This document shows, in pieces, positions 1 through 10,364 of a stretch of 64,000 bases of DNA; the first letter of the stretch is position 1, and each line of letters opens with the position of its first letter. Position numbers and translations under genes: made by a program. This DNA is from Paracyclopina nana (Eukaryota > Arthropoda > Copepoda > Cyclopoida > Cyclopettidae). The notes under the pieces were generated by a model. It searched no databases. It saw only the letters and a program-made list of their open reading frames with translations, and was not told where the DNA came from. The DNA lies in the NCBI GenBank assembly GCA_019096065.1, contig JAGUCH010000002.1, positions 13,652,501 through 13,716,500 of the forward strand, written 5' to 3'.

Positions 1-22
1 CGCAGAGTTTTACGTATTTCAG

Positions 23-963
23 CATAATGCTGTTCTGTGACAATGTGGTGATGTCTTTTTCTGGCCCAAGAGGAGCCGCATTTGAGGGTGAGAAAAATGG
101 AAGGCTTTATTTGACGACCCATCGGATGGTTTTTAACAATAAGAAGACCGCAGATGCGATGCAGTCCTTCAGTTTCCCCTTTGTGGCCTTGCGAGATGTG
201 GAGCTCGAGCAACCTGTTTTTGGCGCGAATTACATAAAGGGTAAAGTGTTGTCTCAACCCAATGGAGGCTTCGAGGGTGAGGCCAAGTTCAAGTTGCGTT
301 TCAAGTCTGGTGGGGCTATTGATTTCGGCACAGCCATGTTGAAAGCTGCTCAAATGGGTAAATGGTTAATTTGACATTCATATTTTAGTTGCTAATATCT
401 TGACATGTCAGCTTCGAGGAACTACAACCATGATGCCCCTCCACCTTATACTCCCCCAAGTGGAAATTGGTATGCAGCGCCTCCTCCTGCTTACTCTGCA
501 AATCCCCGGGATTGTGGTGGATGGGTTCCGCCCACCAATGTTTTTCCAGACCAACCACCTCGTAAAATATTTCCCTCCTTTAATAAAATTGATAACTACT
601 ACAATTACATATTGTTTTCAGCAAATTCCGTATTTATGACAGATGCTCCTCCTCCATACCCTGGCATCAATGGCTATGCAGGGTACGCTGCTGGGGCAAC
701 GATTGGGGCCGGTGGATTTGCGCCCCCAGGTGCAGGGGCTGCAGGACAAACTGTCAACATGACATCTGCAGAGGCCAAAGCTGCCGAGGCTGCAGCTGTT
801 CAAACTGGATATTATGACCCCAACAATCCAAACACAGCTTATGTTCCCAGGGTATATTGTTTCACTTGTATAAAGATGACCTTCCTTTAAAAGACGGGTC
901 CTTTTTCAGAATGACGATGATCTGCCCCCCAGCTATGACGACTCGATCAAAAAGAATAATTAA
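23..963 (+). CDS. WBP2: WW domain-binding protein 2 (WBP2) homologue, 5'-truncated by window start
   Basis: Coding exons 23-357, 412-561, 622-851 and 910-963 join in frame through GT-AG introns of 54, 60 and 58 bp. The first exon starts after an acceptor AG at 21-22, so one N-terminal exon lies outside the window; the ATG at 27 is internal. The first exon encodes a GRAM domain with the WBP2 signature DAMQSF...QPVFGANYIKG. The rest is Pro/Tyr-rich and carries PPxY motifs (APPPYTPP, DAPPPYPG, and LPPSYDD near the C terminus), the ligands of WW domains. WBP2 is a nuclear and cytoplasmic adaptor and coactivator for WW proteins such as YAP/Yorkie and Nedd4-type ligases. It is tail-to-tail with TRAIP, 170 bp apart. 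Family assignment is secure; WBP2 versus WBP2NL cannot be separated here. Confidence 0.9.
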
Positions 964-1133
964 GTGAGGCTTTTGTGATACTTCATTCCAATTAGTCTGC
1001 GTACCAAGCTCGATCAATATGAACAAATCCCTCTGTCAAAGTTATAGCTTCTATTTGTTTAAAAAAAGGCATTTCAAATACTAAATACAATGTTTATCAT
1101 ATGCACAAATTGACGGCATTTATTACAAACACT

Positions 1134-2402
1134 TCACGGGGTCTCAAAATTAAAATACTTATTGATGGTTTGCAGCTTTTTGTCCGGCTTTACAACTTTA
1201 GGTCTAGATATGCCCTTGGGTTTTTTGGCCAATTTGAGATGGGGTTGACTAGTCGGAAAATCTTCCGATTTTGAATGACCACCGAATCCATTATAAAAAA
1301 GGTTTGAATCACTTCTAAGGGGAGGAGGAGGAGCAGGCTGGGACGAAACTTTAGGCTTTTTCGAACCAAATAAGCTACCACGAACTGGTTCGCAGTTTTC
1401 TTGGGCAGACGCTGATCTCTTCAATGTATTAGGCTCTTTCAGCCCAATGAGACCGCAGGTTTTGACACTGTTTATGGGAACCTTGGGAGAGTCTATAGAA
1501 AGATTCATTGACAGAGGAGCAGGATACTCCCTTATGAGCCTTGAAATTGCTGAGGATTTAGGGTCTCCGCTAGGCGAGGTGATAGCCTCTTCTAGCTTGG
1601 CTAATTTCACCTTTAATGCATCTCTTTCACTTTCCACGTGGTTGAGATCTTCTTTCAGCTTTTCATTAAGATTTGTTAGTTTGATCACTTTGGCGGAATG
1701 ATCTTCAAGCTTAGACTTGAGCTCGCCAATTTCGTTGGTTTTTCTTTGAAGAGATTTGTGCAGCACTTTGGCTTCGTCACCTTTCGTAGACAGCTCTCGT
1801 TTAAGTTGTTCTGAGACTTGAACAAGTTGCTGCGCGTTCGGTGAGTAGTCGTTCAAGTCATGCAACCTTGCCATTAATTGTTGCCGCGTACCATTTATGG
1901 CCACATGAATGGTTTCATAGGTTTTCAGCTTTTCCTCAAGCTCGTCAGCTCTTGCTCTATGTTGCTTGGCTCGCTCTTTTTCGCCTTGCAAGAGCCTCAC
2001 TTGATGTTTCAAATTGGCATGTTCATCTCGGCCGGATTTGAACTTTTTATCCAGCACTTTGTACTCTTCTAAAACTCCAATATGTTTGGCAGTCAACTCA
2101 TCAACCTGCTCTTTGAGCTTCTTTTTTTCGGTGTCAGCACAACGTAGCTGAAATGTCAAAGAGTCCAATCGGTTTTGCAAAGTTGCACTGTCTGTGTCAT
2201 TGGTCACGTCGAGCCCCTCAGTGAAGTAGATCCTTCTCAATTGGTTCTCTCTGCATTTGGTACGACACTGTGGGCAATTCGCTTTACCCGTTTCAAGCCA
2301 CTGAAGGATGCAGTTTGAATGAAAAACATGTCCACAGGGAACTGACGTCAACTCATCACTTGGAGTCAAAAGATCCAAGCAAGTACTACAATTGATGTGC
2401 AT
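1134..2402 (-). CDS. TRAIP: TRAF-interacting protein (TRAIP), RING-type E3 ubiquitin ligase
   Basis: 422-aa protein in one coding exon. The open frame runs 15 codons further upstream, but that stretch contains a pyrimidine-rich splice acceptor, so the ATG at 2402 (MHINCSTC) is preferred, with an upstream 5'UTR exon. Residues about 5-50 form a RING finger (CSTC, then CGHVFHSNC, then CPQC). A long coiled coil follows (about 70-290). The basic, Pro/Ser-rich tail ends in LQTINKYFNF, which resembles a PCNA-interacting (PIP) box at the place where human TRAIP has one, with Leu for the usual Gln. Known TRAIP works at stalled replication forks, DNA crosslinks and mitotic replisomes in the nucleus. 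Length is close to the human protein (469 aa). Domain order and C-terminal motif support TRAIP over generic RING proteins. Confidence 0.85.
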   Translation of the reverse strand: MHINCSTCLDLLTPSDELTSVPCGHVFHSNCILQWLETGKANCPQCRTKCRENQLRRIYFTEGLDVTNDTDSATLQNRLDSLTFQLRCADTEKKKLKEQVDELTAKHIGVLEEYKVLDKKFKSGRDEHANLKHQVRLLQGEKERAKQHRARADELEEKLKTYETIHVAINGTRQQLMARLHDLNDYSPNAQQLVQVSEQLKRELSTKGDEAKVLHKSLQRKTNEIGELKSKLEDHSAKVIKLTNLNEKLKEDLNHVESERDALKVKLAKLEEAITSPSGDPKSSAISRLIREYPAPLSMNLSIDSPKVPINSVKTCGLIGLKEPNTLKRSASAQENCEPVRGSLFGSKKPKVSSQPAPPPPLRSDSNLFYNGFGGHSKSEDFPTSQPHLKLAKKPKGISRPKVVKPDKKLQTINKYFNFETP

Positions 2403-2894
2403 GATTCGATATTTTTGACTGAAAAGAAAAGTAAAAACAATGGGCAAAAGTTCGCGAAATGGATGATCATGAAAGTCGTTTTACTTACATAAGCCGCAAT
2501 CGAATTAGCTTATCTTAAAACCACATGTTTTTGTGCCTCTAATTGGATTTGGAATTTTTTGATTTGCCATTTTTTCACAGTTTAATGAATCTTTTCAATC
2601 TTATGTGACAGCCATGCCCGCGTTTATTCCATTTCTGAAATTGCACCGATCGAAAAATGACCCAAGCCAAGTAGAACAGGACGATTTATTTTGGCCAAAT
2701 GATATGCGTTCACAATTTTTGTGACATTCATCTAACTGAGCATTTTAAAAAAATTTCTAAATCTTGCAATTTGAACACGAAAACATGCACTATAAGTCGA
2801 TTTGCAGCTTTTCAAAGTCTTTTATTCATATCCTTCTTAATATCCAGTTTTGTTACTTTTCCAAAACAGGTTTCGTCTTATTTTCTTGCTGGAT
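2403..2894. other. Intergenic region between divergent TRAIP and LysA-like genes
   Basis: About 490 bp upstream of two genes read in opposite directions, so it may hold both promoters. Acceptor-like tracts lie next to both start codons (about 2416-2430 on the minus strand; near 2868-2872 on the plus strand), which suggests 5'UTR exons inside it. I see no further coding sequence, TATA box or repeat. Confidence 0.4.
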
Positions 2895-4029
2895 ATGTCT
2901 CGCCAAAAACAATGTCCGTTCACAAGGGAGCAACTTCTGCAAGCAGATTTGTCAACTCCATATTATATTTATGATGAAAGAGGAATTAGAATAAGTGCGC
3001 AACGTTCAGGGTGACCAGATGTGGCTATTTATAGCCAAAGTGGCTATTTTTGACCCATGTGTGGCTACGCAAATTTAGGCCGAATAGCCATAGCCATTTG
3101 TGGCTATTTTTGAAAAGCCCAATTATTTGATATTTTTACTTAATAAACGCTTGAAAATCTGCAAAAAAAGTTAGGGAAAAAAATTAAATTTGCAAAAACG
3201 GCAGACTTTTTTTATATCTTTTGCCAACCAAAAAAAGGTGAAAATCATTATTTCACTTTTGATTTCAGCAACAAAAATCCCAAAAATTGGATCAAATTTT
3301 CATAATAATTATTATCATCATGAAAATTCCTAAAAATGTGGCTATTTTTTGGCAATTTGTGGCTATTTTGAGTCTTTTTTCTGAGATAGCCAAATGTGGC
3401 TATTTTAGAGAAAAATCTGGCTACAGCCCGCTCAAATTTTCTGGTCACCCTGGCAACGTTTGATCAAAGCGTTTGTTTGGGTGCCTCATGGTTTCACTAA
3501 TTACTTTGCTGTGAAAGCCCTGCCTAATCCACATGTGTTACAAATCCTTCTAGAAGAAGGCATGGGCGCAGATTGCTCCAGTGAAGCTGAATTAGCCTTG
3601 GCTAAAGCTGTTGGTTTTGAGAAAATCATGTTCACAAGCAACAATACACCCAAGGAAGAGTACAGAATGGCCCAGGATATGAAAGCAATCATTAACTTGG
3701 ATGATATATCTCATATGGAGATGTTTGAGCAAGGCTTGCCTGAGATGTTTTGCATGAGATACAACCCTGGCAATTTAAAAAGTGGCAATTCCATCATTGG
3801 TAGTCCTTGTGAAGCTCAATTTGGTTCTACTACAGAACTATTGCTCCAAGTGTTTAAGGTGATAAAACTGAATGGAAATAGCTGTTACTTGCAAAAAGCT
3901 AGGAAAACTAATTGGGACAGCTTACATTTTCAAAGCAATTCTGGATTTTTCAAGATTATATTCATTTAGGAAGCAAAAAGAAAAGGATGCACCAGGTTTG
4001 GATTGCATACGATGGTTGCAAGCAATGAG
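2895..4029 (+). pseudogene. LysA-like diaminopimelate decarboxylase, 5' half (interrupted)
   Basis: N-terminal half of a fold-III PLP decarboxylase of the diaminopimelate decarboxylase type. Coding parts: 2895-3006 (MSRQKQCPFTR...), then after a MITE 3461-3858, a 111-bp GT-AG intron, and 3970-4029. Motifs: TPYYIYDE near residue 22; YFAVKALPNP with the PLP-binding Lys at residue 56 (codon 3514-3516); GADCSSEAEL; FTSNNTP; INLDD; RYNPG; and RFGLHTMVASNE at the break. These match bacterial LysA rather than animal ornithine decarboxylase. The MITE adds 454 bp including the duplicated target, and an in-frame stop appears at 3012 just inside it. The frame is otherwise open and resumes exactly after the insertion. 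The 27.2-kb foldback element cuts the exon after 4029; the gene continues at 31261. As assembled it cannot encode the enzyme unless huge unusual splicing occurs. Confidence 0.85.
3007..3452. mobile_element. hAT-type MITE inserted in LysA-like exon
   Basis: 446-bp non-coding element with terminal inverted repeats CAGGGTGACCAGA at 3007-3019 and the reverse complement at 3440-3452. It is flanked by a perfect 8-bp duplication GCAACGTT (2999-3006 and 3453-3460). An 8-bp duplication and CA-starting termini are typical of the hAT superfamily. The interior is AT-rich with many copies of a GTGGCTAT motif, some inverted, and has no transposase frame, so it is non-autonomous. Confidence 0.85.
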
Positions 4030-4210
4030 CGGTGTGTCTAAATTGGGCAAGCAGGGGCAAGCAGAGGCAAGCAAGGGCAAGCAGAGGCAAGCAAGGGCAA
4101 GCAAGAGCAAGCAGGGGCAAGCAATGCCAGCGAGCAAGAACAAGCTAGGGCAAGCAAGGGCAAGCAAGGGCAAGCAGGGGCAAGCAAGAACAAGTAAGGG
4201 CAAGCAACCT
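4030..4210 (+). repeat. Terminal GGGCAAGCA minisatellite, left end of foldback element
   Basis: About 15 imperfect copies of a 10-bp motif (GGGCAAGCAR) run from the left terminus to 4210, with one longer variant around 4120-4150 (GCAATGCCAGCGAGCAAG). A transition of about 40 bp (4211-4251, AT-rich) joins it to the 322-bp array. The mirror image lies at 31053-31251. Confidence 0.85.
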
Positions 4211-4251
4211 CAATACAATATGGAATTAACATTTTAAGATGTTTTTTTTTG

Positions 4252-7200
4252 TTGGGGCAAGCAGATGTAATGCAATGCCAAAGCTGGTCTTTTTGGCCTT
4301 CAGAACCTTTTTTGGCTCTGTCTCAGACCCCTGACAGAGCAGTTTGGGTCAAAAGTTAGCCCAAGTGTCTGCTTGCCCCAGGGTCAAGTTATCTGTGTTA
4401 CGCAATAGTACTAATAAAAGACCAATGTGACAAGCATCCCTCCAAGGCCACTTTATTGGCCTTGCTGGCCTTCAAAGTTATCACTGACTTGACATTTGAT
4501 AAATTCAGGTGCATTTGGGGTCATACCTCCCCCCTTTTGGCTGCTTGCCCCGCCCTGTCAGTTTTTGGCCATGTTGGGGCAAGCAGATGTAATGCAATGT
4601 CAAAGCTGGCCTTTTTGGCCTTCAGAACCTTCTTTGGCTCTGTCTCAGATGACTGACAGAGCAGTTTGGGTCAAAAGTTAGCCCAAGTGTCTGCTTGCCC
4701 CAGGGTCAAGTTATCTGTGTTACGCGATAGTACTAATAAAAGACAATGTGACAAGCATCCCTCAAAGGCCACTTTGTTGACCTTTGTGGCCTTCAAAGTC
4801 ATCACTGACTTGACATTTTATAAATTCAGTTGCATTTGGGGTCATACTTCCCCCCTTTTGGCTGCTTGCCCCGCCCTGTCAGATTTTGGCCATGTTGGGG
4901 CAAGAAGAGTTAAGACAATGCTAAAGCTGGCCTTTTCGGCCTTCAGAACCTTCTTTGGCTCTGTCTCAGACGACTGACAGAGCTGTTTGGGTCAAAAGTT
5001 AGCCCAAGTGTCTGCTTGCCCCAGGGTCAGGTTATCTGTGTTACGCGATAGTACTAATAAAAGACCAATGTGACAAGCATCCCTCCAAGGCCACTTTGTT
5101 GACCTCTGTGGCCTTCAAAGTCATCACTGACTTGACATTTGATAAATTCAGGTGCATTTGGGGTCATACTTCCCCCCTTTTGGCTGCTTGCCCCGCCCTG
5201 TCAGTTTTTGGCCATGTTGGGGCAAGCAGATGTAATGCAATGCCAAAGCTGGCCTTTTTGGCCTTCAGAACCTTCTTTGGCTCTGTCTAAGACCCCTGAC
5301 AGAGCAGTTTGGGTCAAAAGTTAGCCCAAGTGTCTGCTTGCCCCAGGGTCAAGTTATCTGTGTTACGCGATAGTACTAATAAAAGACCAATGTGACAAGC
5401 ATCCCTCAAAGGCCACTTTGTTGACCTTTGTGGCCTTCAAAGTCATCACTGACTTGACATTTGATAAATTCAGGTGCATTTGGGGTCATACCTCCCCCCT
5501 TTTGGCTGCTTGCCCCGCCCTGTCAGTTTTTGGCCATGTTGGGGCAAGCAGATGTAATGCAATGTCAAAGCTGGCCTTTTTGGCCTTCAGAACCTTCTTT
5601 GGCTCTGTCTCAGATGACTGACAGAGCAGTTTGGGTCAAAAGTTAGCCCAAGTGTCTGCTTGCCCCAGGGTCAAGTTATCTGTGTTACGCGATAGTACTA
5701 ATAAAAGACCAATGTGACAAGCATCCCTCAAAGGCCACTTTGTTGACCTTTGTGGCCTTCAAAGTCATCACTGACTTGACATTTGATAAATTCAGTTGCA
5801 TTTGGGGTCATACTTCCCCCCTTTTGGCTGCTTGCCCCGCCCTGTCAGATTTTGGCCATGTTGGGGCAAGCAGAGTTAAGACAATGCTAAAGCTGGCCTT
5901 TTCGGCCTTCAGAACCTTCTTTGGCTCTGTCTCAGACGACTGACAGAGCTGTTTGGGTCAAAAGTTAGCCCAAGTGTCTGCTTGCCCCAGGGTCAGGTTA
6001 TCTGTGTTACGCGATAGTACTAATAAAAGACCAATGTGACAAGCATCCCTCCAAGGCCACTTTGTTGACCTCTGTGGCCTTCAAAGTCATCACTGACTTG
6101 ACATTTGATAAATTCAGGTGCATTTGGGGTCATACTTCCCCCCTTTTGGCTGCTTGCCCCGCCCTGTCAGTTTTTGGCCATGTTGGGGCAAGCAGATGTA
6201 ATGCAATGCCAAAGCTGGCCTTTTTGGCCTTCAGAACCTTCTTTGGCTCTGTCTAAGACCCCTGACAGAGCAGTTTGGGTCAAAAGTTAGCCCAAGTGTC
6301 TGCTTGCCCCAGGGTCAAGTTATCTGTGTTACGCGATAGTACTAATAAAAGACCAATGTGACAAGCATCCCTCCAAGGCCACTTTGTTGGCCTTGCTGGC
6401 CTTCAAAGTCATCACTGACTTGACATTTGATAAATTCAGGTGCATTTGGGGTCATTCCTCCCCCCTTTTGGCTGCTTGCCCCGCCCTGTCAGTTTTTGGC
6501 CATGTTGGGGCAAGCAGATGTAATGCAATGTCAAAGCTGGCCTTTTCGGCCTTCAGAACCTTCTTTGGCTCTGTCTCAGATGACTGACAGAGCAGTTTGG
6601 GTCAAAAGTTAGCCCAAGTGTCTGCTTGCCCCAGGGTCAAGTTATCTGTGTTACGCGATAGTACTAATAAAAGACCAATGTGACAAGCATCCCTCAAAGG
6701 CCACTTTGTTGACCTTTGTGGCCTTCAAAGTCATCACTGACTTGACATTTGATAAATTCAGGTGCATTTGGGGTCATACTTCCCCCCTTTTGGCTGCTTG
6801 CCCCGCCCTGTCAGTTTTTGGCCATGTTGTGGCAAGCAGATGTAATGCAATGTCAAAGCTGGCCTTTTCGGCCTTCAGAACCTTCTTTGGCTCTGTCTCA
6901 GATGACTGACAGAGCAGTTTGGGTCAAAAGTTAGCCCAAGTGTCTGCTTGCCCCAGGGTCAAGTTATCTGTGTTACACGATAGTACTAATAAAAGACCAA
7001 TGTGACAAGCATCCCTCCAAGGCCACTTTGTTGGCCTTGCTGGCCTTCAAAGCCATCACTGACTTGACATTTGATAAATTCAGGTGCATTTGGGGTCATA
7101 CCTCCCCCCTTTTGGCTGCTTGCCCCGCCCTGTCAGTTTTTGGCCATGTTGGAGCAAGCAGAGTTAAGACAATGCTAAAGCTGGCCTTTTCGGCCTTCAG

Positions 7201-7779
7201 AACCTTCTTTGGCTCTGTCTCAGACGACTGACAGAGCTGTTTGGGTCAAAAGTTAGCCCAAGTGTCTGCTTGCCCCTGGGTCAGGTTATCTGTGTTACGC
7301 GATAGTACTAATAAAAGACCAATGTGACAAGCATCCCTCCAAGGCCACTTTGTTGACCTCTGTGGCCTTCAAAGTCATCACTGACTTGACATTTGATAAA
7401 TTCAGGTGCATTTGGGGTCATACTTCCCCCCTTTTGGCTGCTTGCCCCGCCCTGTCAGTTTTTGGCCATGTTGGGGCAAGCAGATGTAATGCAATGCCAA
7501 AGCTGGCCTTTTTGGCCTTCAGAACCTTCTTTGGCTCTGTCTCAGATGACTGACAGAGCAGTTTGGGTCAAAAGTTAGCCCAAGTGTCTGCTTGCCCCAG
7601 GGTCAAGTTATCTGTGTTACACGATAGTACTAATAAAAGACCAATGTGACAAGCATCCCTCCAAGGCCACTTTGTTGGCCTTGCTGGCCTTCAAAGTCAT
7701 CACTGACTTGACATTTGATAAATTCAGGTGCATTTGGGGTCATACCTCCCCCCTTTTGGCTGCTTGCCCCGCCCTGTCA
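4252..7779 (+). repeat. Left-arm tandem array of 322-bp units (about 11 copies)
   Basis: Head-to-tail units with a constant 322-bp spacing (equivalent points at 5096, 5418, 5740, 6062, 6384, 6706, 7028 and 7350; one earlier unit is 321 bp). Copies differ by a few percent and fall into alternating subtypes, for example GATGTAATGCAATG versus AGTTAAGACAATG. Each unit contains CTGCTTGCCCC and its reverse complement GGGGCAAGCAG about 25 bp apart, plus another CTGCTTGCCCC near the AGTGT motif. A 67-codon frame recurs in every unit but follows from the repetition. Confidence 0.95.
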
Positions 7780-7825
7780 AAAACATAATTCATGTTGTTG
7801 CATTGGTAACATGAGAGATGACTGA
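7780..7825. other. Left part of foldback loop, ending in Gypsy E1 target duplication
   Basis: 46 bp of unique AT-rich sequence between the left satellite array and Gypsy E1. Its last four bases, CTGA (7822-7825), are repeated at 17767-17770 after the 3' LTR of E1. Together with 17771-17847 it forms the short unpaired loop between the foldback arms. No coding signal. Confidence 0.7.
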
Positions 7826-7852
7826 TGTAGCAGGATCCCGAGCCTGCGCACC
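7826..7852 (+). repeat. Truncated 5' LTR stub of Gypsy E1
   Basis: Only the first 27 bases of the LTR remain (starting TGTAGCAGGATCCCGAG). Sequence then jumps to leader sequence that in E2 lies about 50 bp beyond the LTR. The LTR and leader share a short similarity, CACCT/ACCT followed by xCGCTC, at the junction. Confidence 0.8.
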
Positions 7853-8824
7853 TTCGCTCCCGCCTCCATCCCTGGGGAAGTCGTTGTTTCCGACAACGAC
7901 CAAATAAGACCGGGAAGAGGAGGCAACAATATTAGTGCGTTCCGGCTGAAAGTATGCCACGAACATCAACCTCACCCTCGCTGAGGCTACGGTGGCTGAG
8001 GCTACCAAAAGCTCACGAGAGGGAGCAACTTGGGCAGCAGATCCCGCCACCCGCGTCGTCCCCCGAGACACCGAGTGCGGATGCTGTGCCCCCTGGGTCC
8101 AAACACCAGGACCGCTTCCGCGTCGAAGCCGGGGTGCCCTTGAGAAGAGGCCATCTACCCCGGGCCACCGGAAGCGCGCTACATAGTCGGCGCTGCATCA
8201 CTCTGCAGAAGAGTGCAACGAGCCACTATATGAGAGCTAGTCACTATACATGCATCGCAAATGCTAATAAATCAAATTCGATCAACACGATCAATTCTTT
8301 GCTCATTCTCATGCTCCCAATTCGATTCGAATACCTGCGCAGCGAACTGCCGGGTCGGCCACACCCCCGCACGTCACGATCGACGGCCTCGAGGCCGCGG
8401 TCGCCCAGAGCCACACAGGGCGGGCCAGCGACCCCCCCTGAGGCCGAGCCAGAGCCGCTCCACTTCAATGCATTTCAACGCATAATTGCTGCTGCTGCAA
8501 TTTACGCATCGGCCATCTTGCAGTGAGGCAAGAGAGCGCCAATAAACAAGCCGTAAAACTGGCCCCTTTATGAGGGCTGCATGCTGTGCTTCACATGTGC
8601 AAGGCAATTATCGAGATTGTCTGTCAACGCACTAAAAGCCATTATTCTCGCATGCACAGCAGTCGCTCCAAACAACCTTCTTGTTTTACGATCGTCAAAA
8701 TCTCCTATCAAGGACCGGATCGCACAAACAATTTCAATTGCCATGCTAAAACGATCACCCGAGGGTCGGAAAAATGCAGCGGATGCTGCGGGTGAGCGGT
8801 CGCTGCACAGGGGACGAGAGAGGC

Positions 8825-8832
8825 TATAAAAG
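8825..8832 (+). promoter_or_regulatory. TATA-like box in Gypsy E1 leader
   Basis: TATAAAAG lies 165 bp before the gag ATG, inside the untranslated leader of more than 1 kb. The same motif is conserved in E2 (27597-27604, opposite strand). It could be an internal promoter; position and conservation are the only evidence. Confidence 0.35.
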
Positions 8833-8996
8833 ATCGAGTACCAGGGGGAAAAGACCCAGTTCTTTGGATTCACTCCAAGTTGTTACACCCCTGCTCTCGC
8901 GCTTTTTACGCCACTCTCGGTAAATATTCATTCACTTGCTTTCACCAGGGCCTTAAGCCAACCCCTTTTCGCTTCTGCAGCCGCCGCTCACTCATC

Positions 8997-10364
8997 ATGC
9001 CTGTCGAACGATCTCCTCCTCACACCTCTGCGAACGAGGAGCTCGGGACGTCCCCAGACAGCCACGAGTTGGGGCCCCACCCCACCGGGCTTCAACAACG
9101 CTTCGAAGCCGATTTAAGCACCCTCGGGGCCCACGGGGCCGCCGCCGGGAGCCGTTCTGGCCTAGACCCTCTCGGGTTTCCACGGAACCACGGATCGGCC
9201 GCTGAGACCGCCACCGGGACCAGGCCGCGCCCCGGGCCCGGGGCTAGGGTGGATCCGCCAAACCAACCAACTGAGACTGACCCGGCTGGCGCCGGCGCCA
9301 ACCCCGACACCGAGGGGCTGTCGCAGTCGATGCTGCTGCAATTCCTGAAGTCCATGGAGGCTCAGTGGCAGGCGGATGCACAGGCCCGCAAACAGGAGGC
9401 CGAACTACGGCTCCTGGAGATCAACACCCGCCGTCTCGAGGCTGAAAACGCCGCTGCTCGTTCCGGGCGCAAGCGCAAACTCGAAAAGTTCGAGGACACG
9501 GAAGCGGACAAGTGGCTCACCTTCCGCCTCCATGTGGAGGCCACCTTCTTGGGGTCCAAGGATACCGAGGCCACCAAGAAACTGGAGGTCAAGCATGCCA
9601 TGGTGGGCGCGGCACTTCGTACTATCAATGAGGTAGATCTGCTCCTGACGGACGAAAGCTTCACCCTCAAGCACCTGCTCGACGCCTACGAGAGGTTCTT
9701 CGTCACCGCTACGTCGTCCCAGGTGGCCCGTATAGCCCTCGAAACGGCCCATCAGCGCTCTGATGAAGGGATTCCCCAATGGCACGCTAGGCTACGCAGC
9801 ATCTTCGTCCGCGCTAAGCCTGAGCTAGCCAAGGAGGTCGAGACCTACCCCGACTTGATCCGTATGTTTGTGACCAAGCTTCACCGCAAGGATGTGGTCA
9901 TGGGCATTGCCGGACACAAATTCACCACCATGGCCGACGCCTTGGAAGCCGCCAGTCAAGCCGAATGTTGGTTGTCGTTGGGGCAAGGTAAAGGCCGCGT
10001 CGCCGCCATGATTCCCGGAGTCGGCGACGACTCCACGGTCGTATGCTTCTACTGCGAGCGTAAGGGTCACCGCAAGAGCGAATGCAGGACCCTCGACTCC
10101 GACAAGCGTAATGGCCGCTACGACTCCAAGATCGACAAGTGGGCTCACGCAGCTTCCCTCAACAAGGACCAGGCGGCTCGAGGACAGAGTTCCCGAGGTC
10201 GAGGCCGAAGGCGCGCCTCCGACCAGAAAAGGACCTCCGATCGGCAAGGCTCGTCGAACAAAAAGCCTCGAGTCAATGAAATCTACGAGGCCAAGCCCAA
10301 GGAAGAACCCGGATCCGAGGCCTCGGATGATGCGGCACCGGGAAACGACTCGACCCGGTTGTAG
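8997..10364 (+). CDS. gag: Gypsy E1 gag polyprotein
   Basis: 455 codons from the ATG at 8997 (MPVERSPPHT), the start that also opens the frame in E2. The N-terminal part is Pro/Gly-rich. A helical charged segment (SMEAQWQADAQARKQEAEL) leads into a capsid-like region, then a CCHC zinc knuckle (CFYCERKGHRKSEC, about 340-360) and a basic Arg/Ser tail. The frame is intact, unlike the E2 copy. The pol frame overlaps its end by 85 nt in the -1 phase (open from 10280), which suggests -1 ribosomal frameshifting for Gag-Pol. Confidence 0.88.
   Translation: MPVERSPPHTSANEELGTSPDSHELGPHPTGLQQRFEADLSTLGAHGAAAGSRSGLDPLGFPRNHGSAAETATGTRPRPGPGARVDPPNQPTETDPAGAGANPDTEGLSQSMLLQFLKSMEAQWQADAQARKQEAELRLLEINTRRLEAENAAARSGRKRKLEKFEDTEADKWLTFRLHVEATFLGSKDTEATKKLEVKHAMVGAALRTINEVDLLLTDESFTLKHLLDAYERFFVTATSSQVARIALETAHQRSDEGIPQWHARLRSIFVRAKPELAKEVETYPDLIRMFVTKLHRKDVVMGIAGHKFTTMADALEAASQAECWLSLGQGKGRVAAMIPGVGDDSTVVCFYCERKGHRKSECRTLDSDKRNGRYDSKIDKWAHAASLNKDQAARGQSSRGRGRRRASDQKRTSDRQGSSNKKPRVNEIYEAKPKEEPGSEASDDAAPGNDSTRL

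Noticed and set aside
3460-3969. Independent gene starting at 3460
   Set aside because: The apparent start is a TTG created at the MITE junction; the same frame continues from 2895 once the MITE and one duplication copy are removed. It is an internal exon of the LysA-like gene.
4456-7579. A 61-67-codon frame repeated in every 322-bp unit
   Set aside because: It follows the satellite period, occurs in two frames at once, has no start context or family signature, and its product changes wherever the repeat varies. It is a by-product of tandem repetition.
4252-7779. Regularly spaced direct repeats suggesting a CRISPR-like array
   Set aside because: The repeated unit is the whole 322 bp with no variable spacers, and the window is eukaryotic.
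7954-8829. Small frames in the Gypsy leader as genes
   Set aside because: They occur on both strands at once, have biased composition only, and no family signature; the region is untranslated leader.
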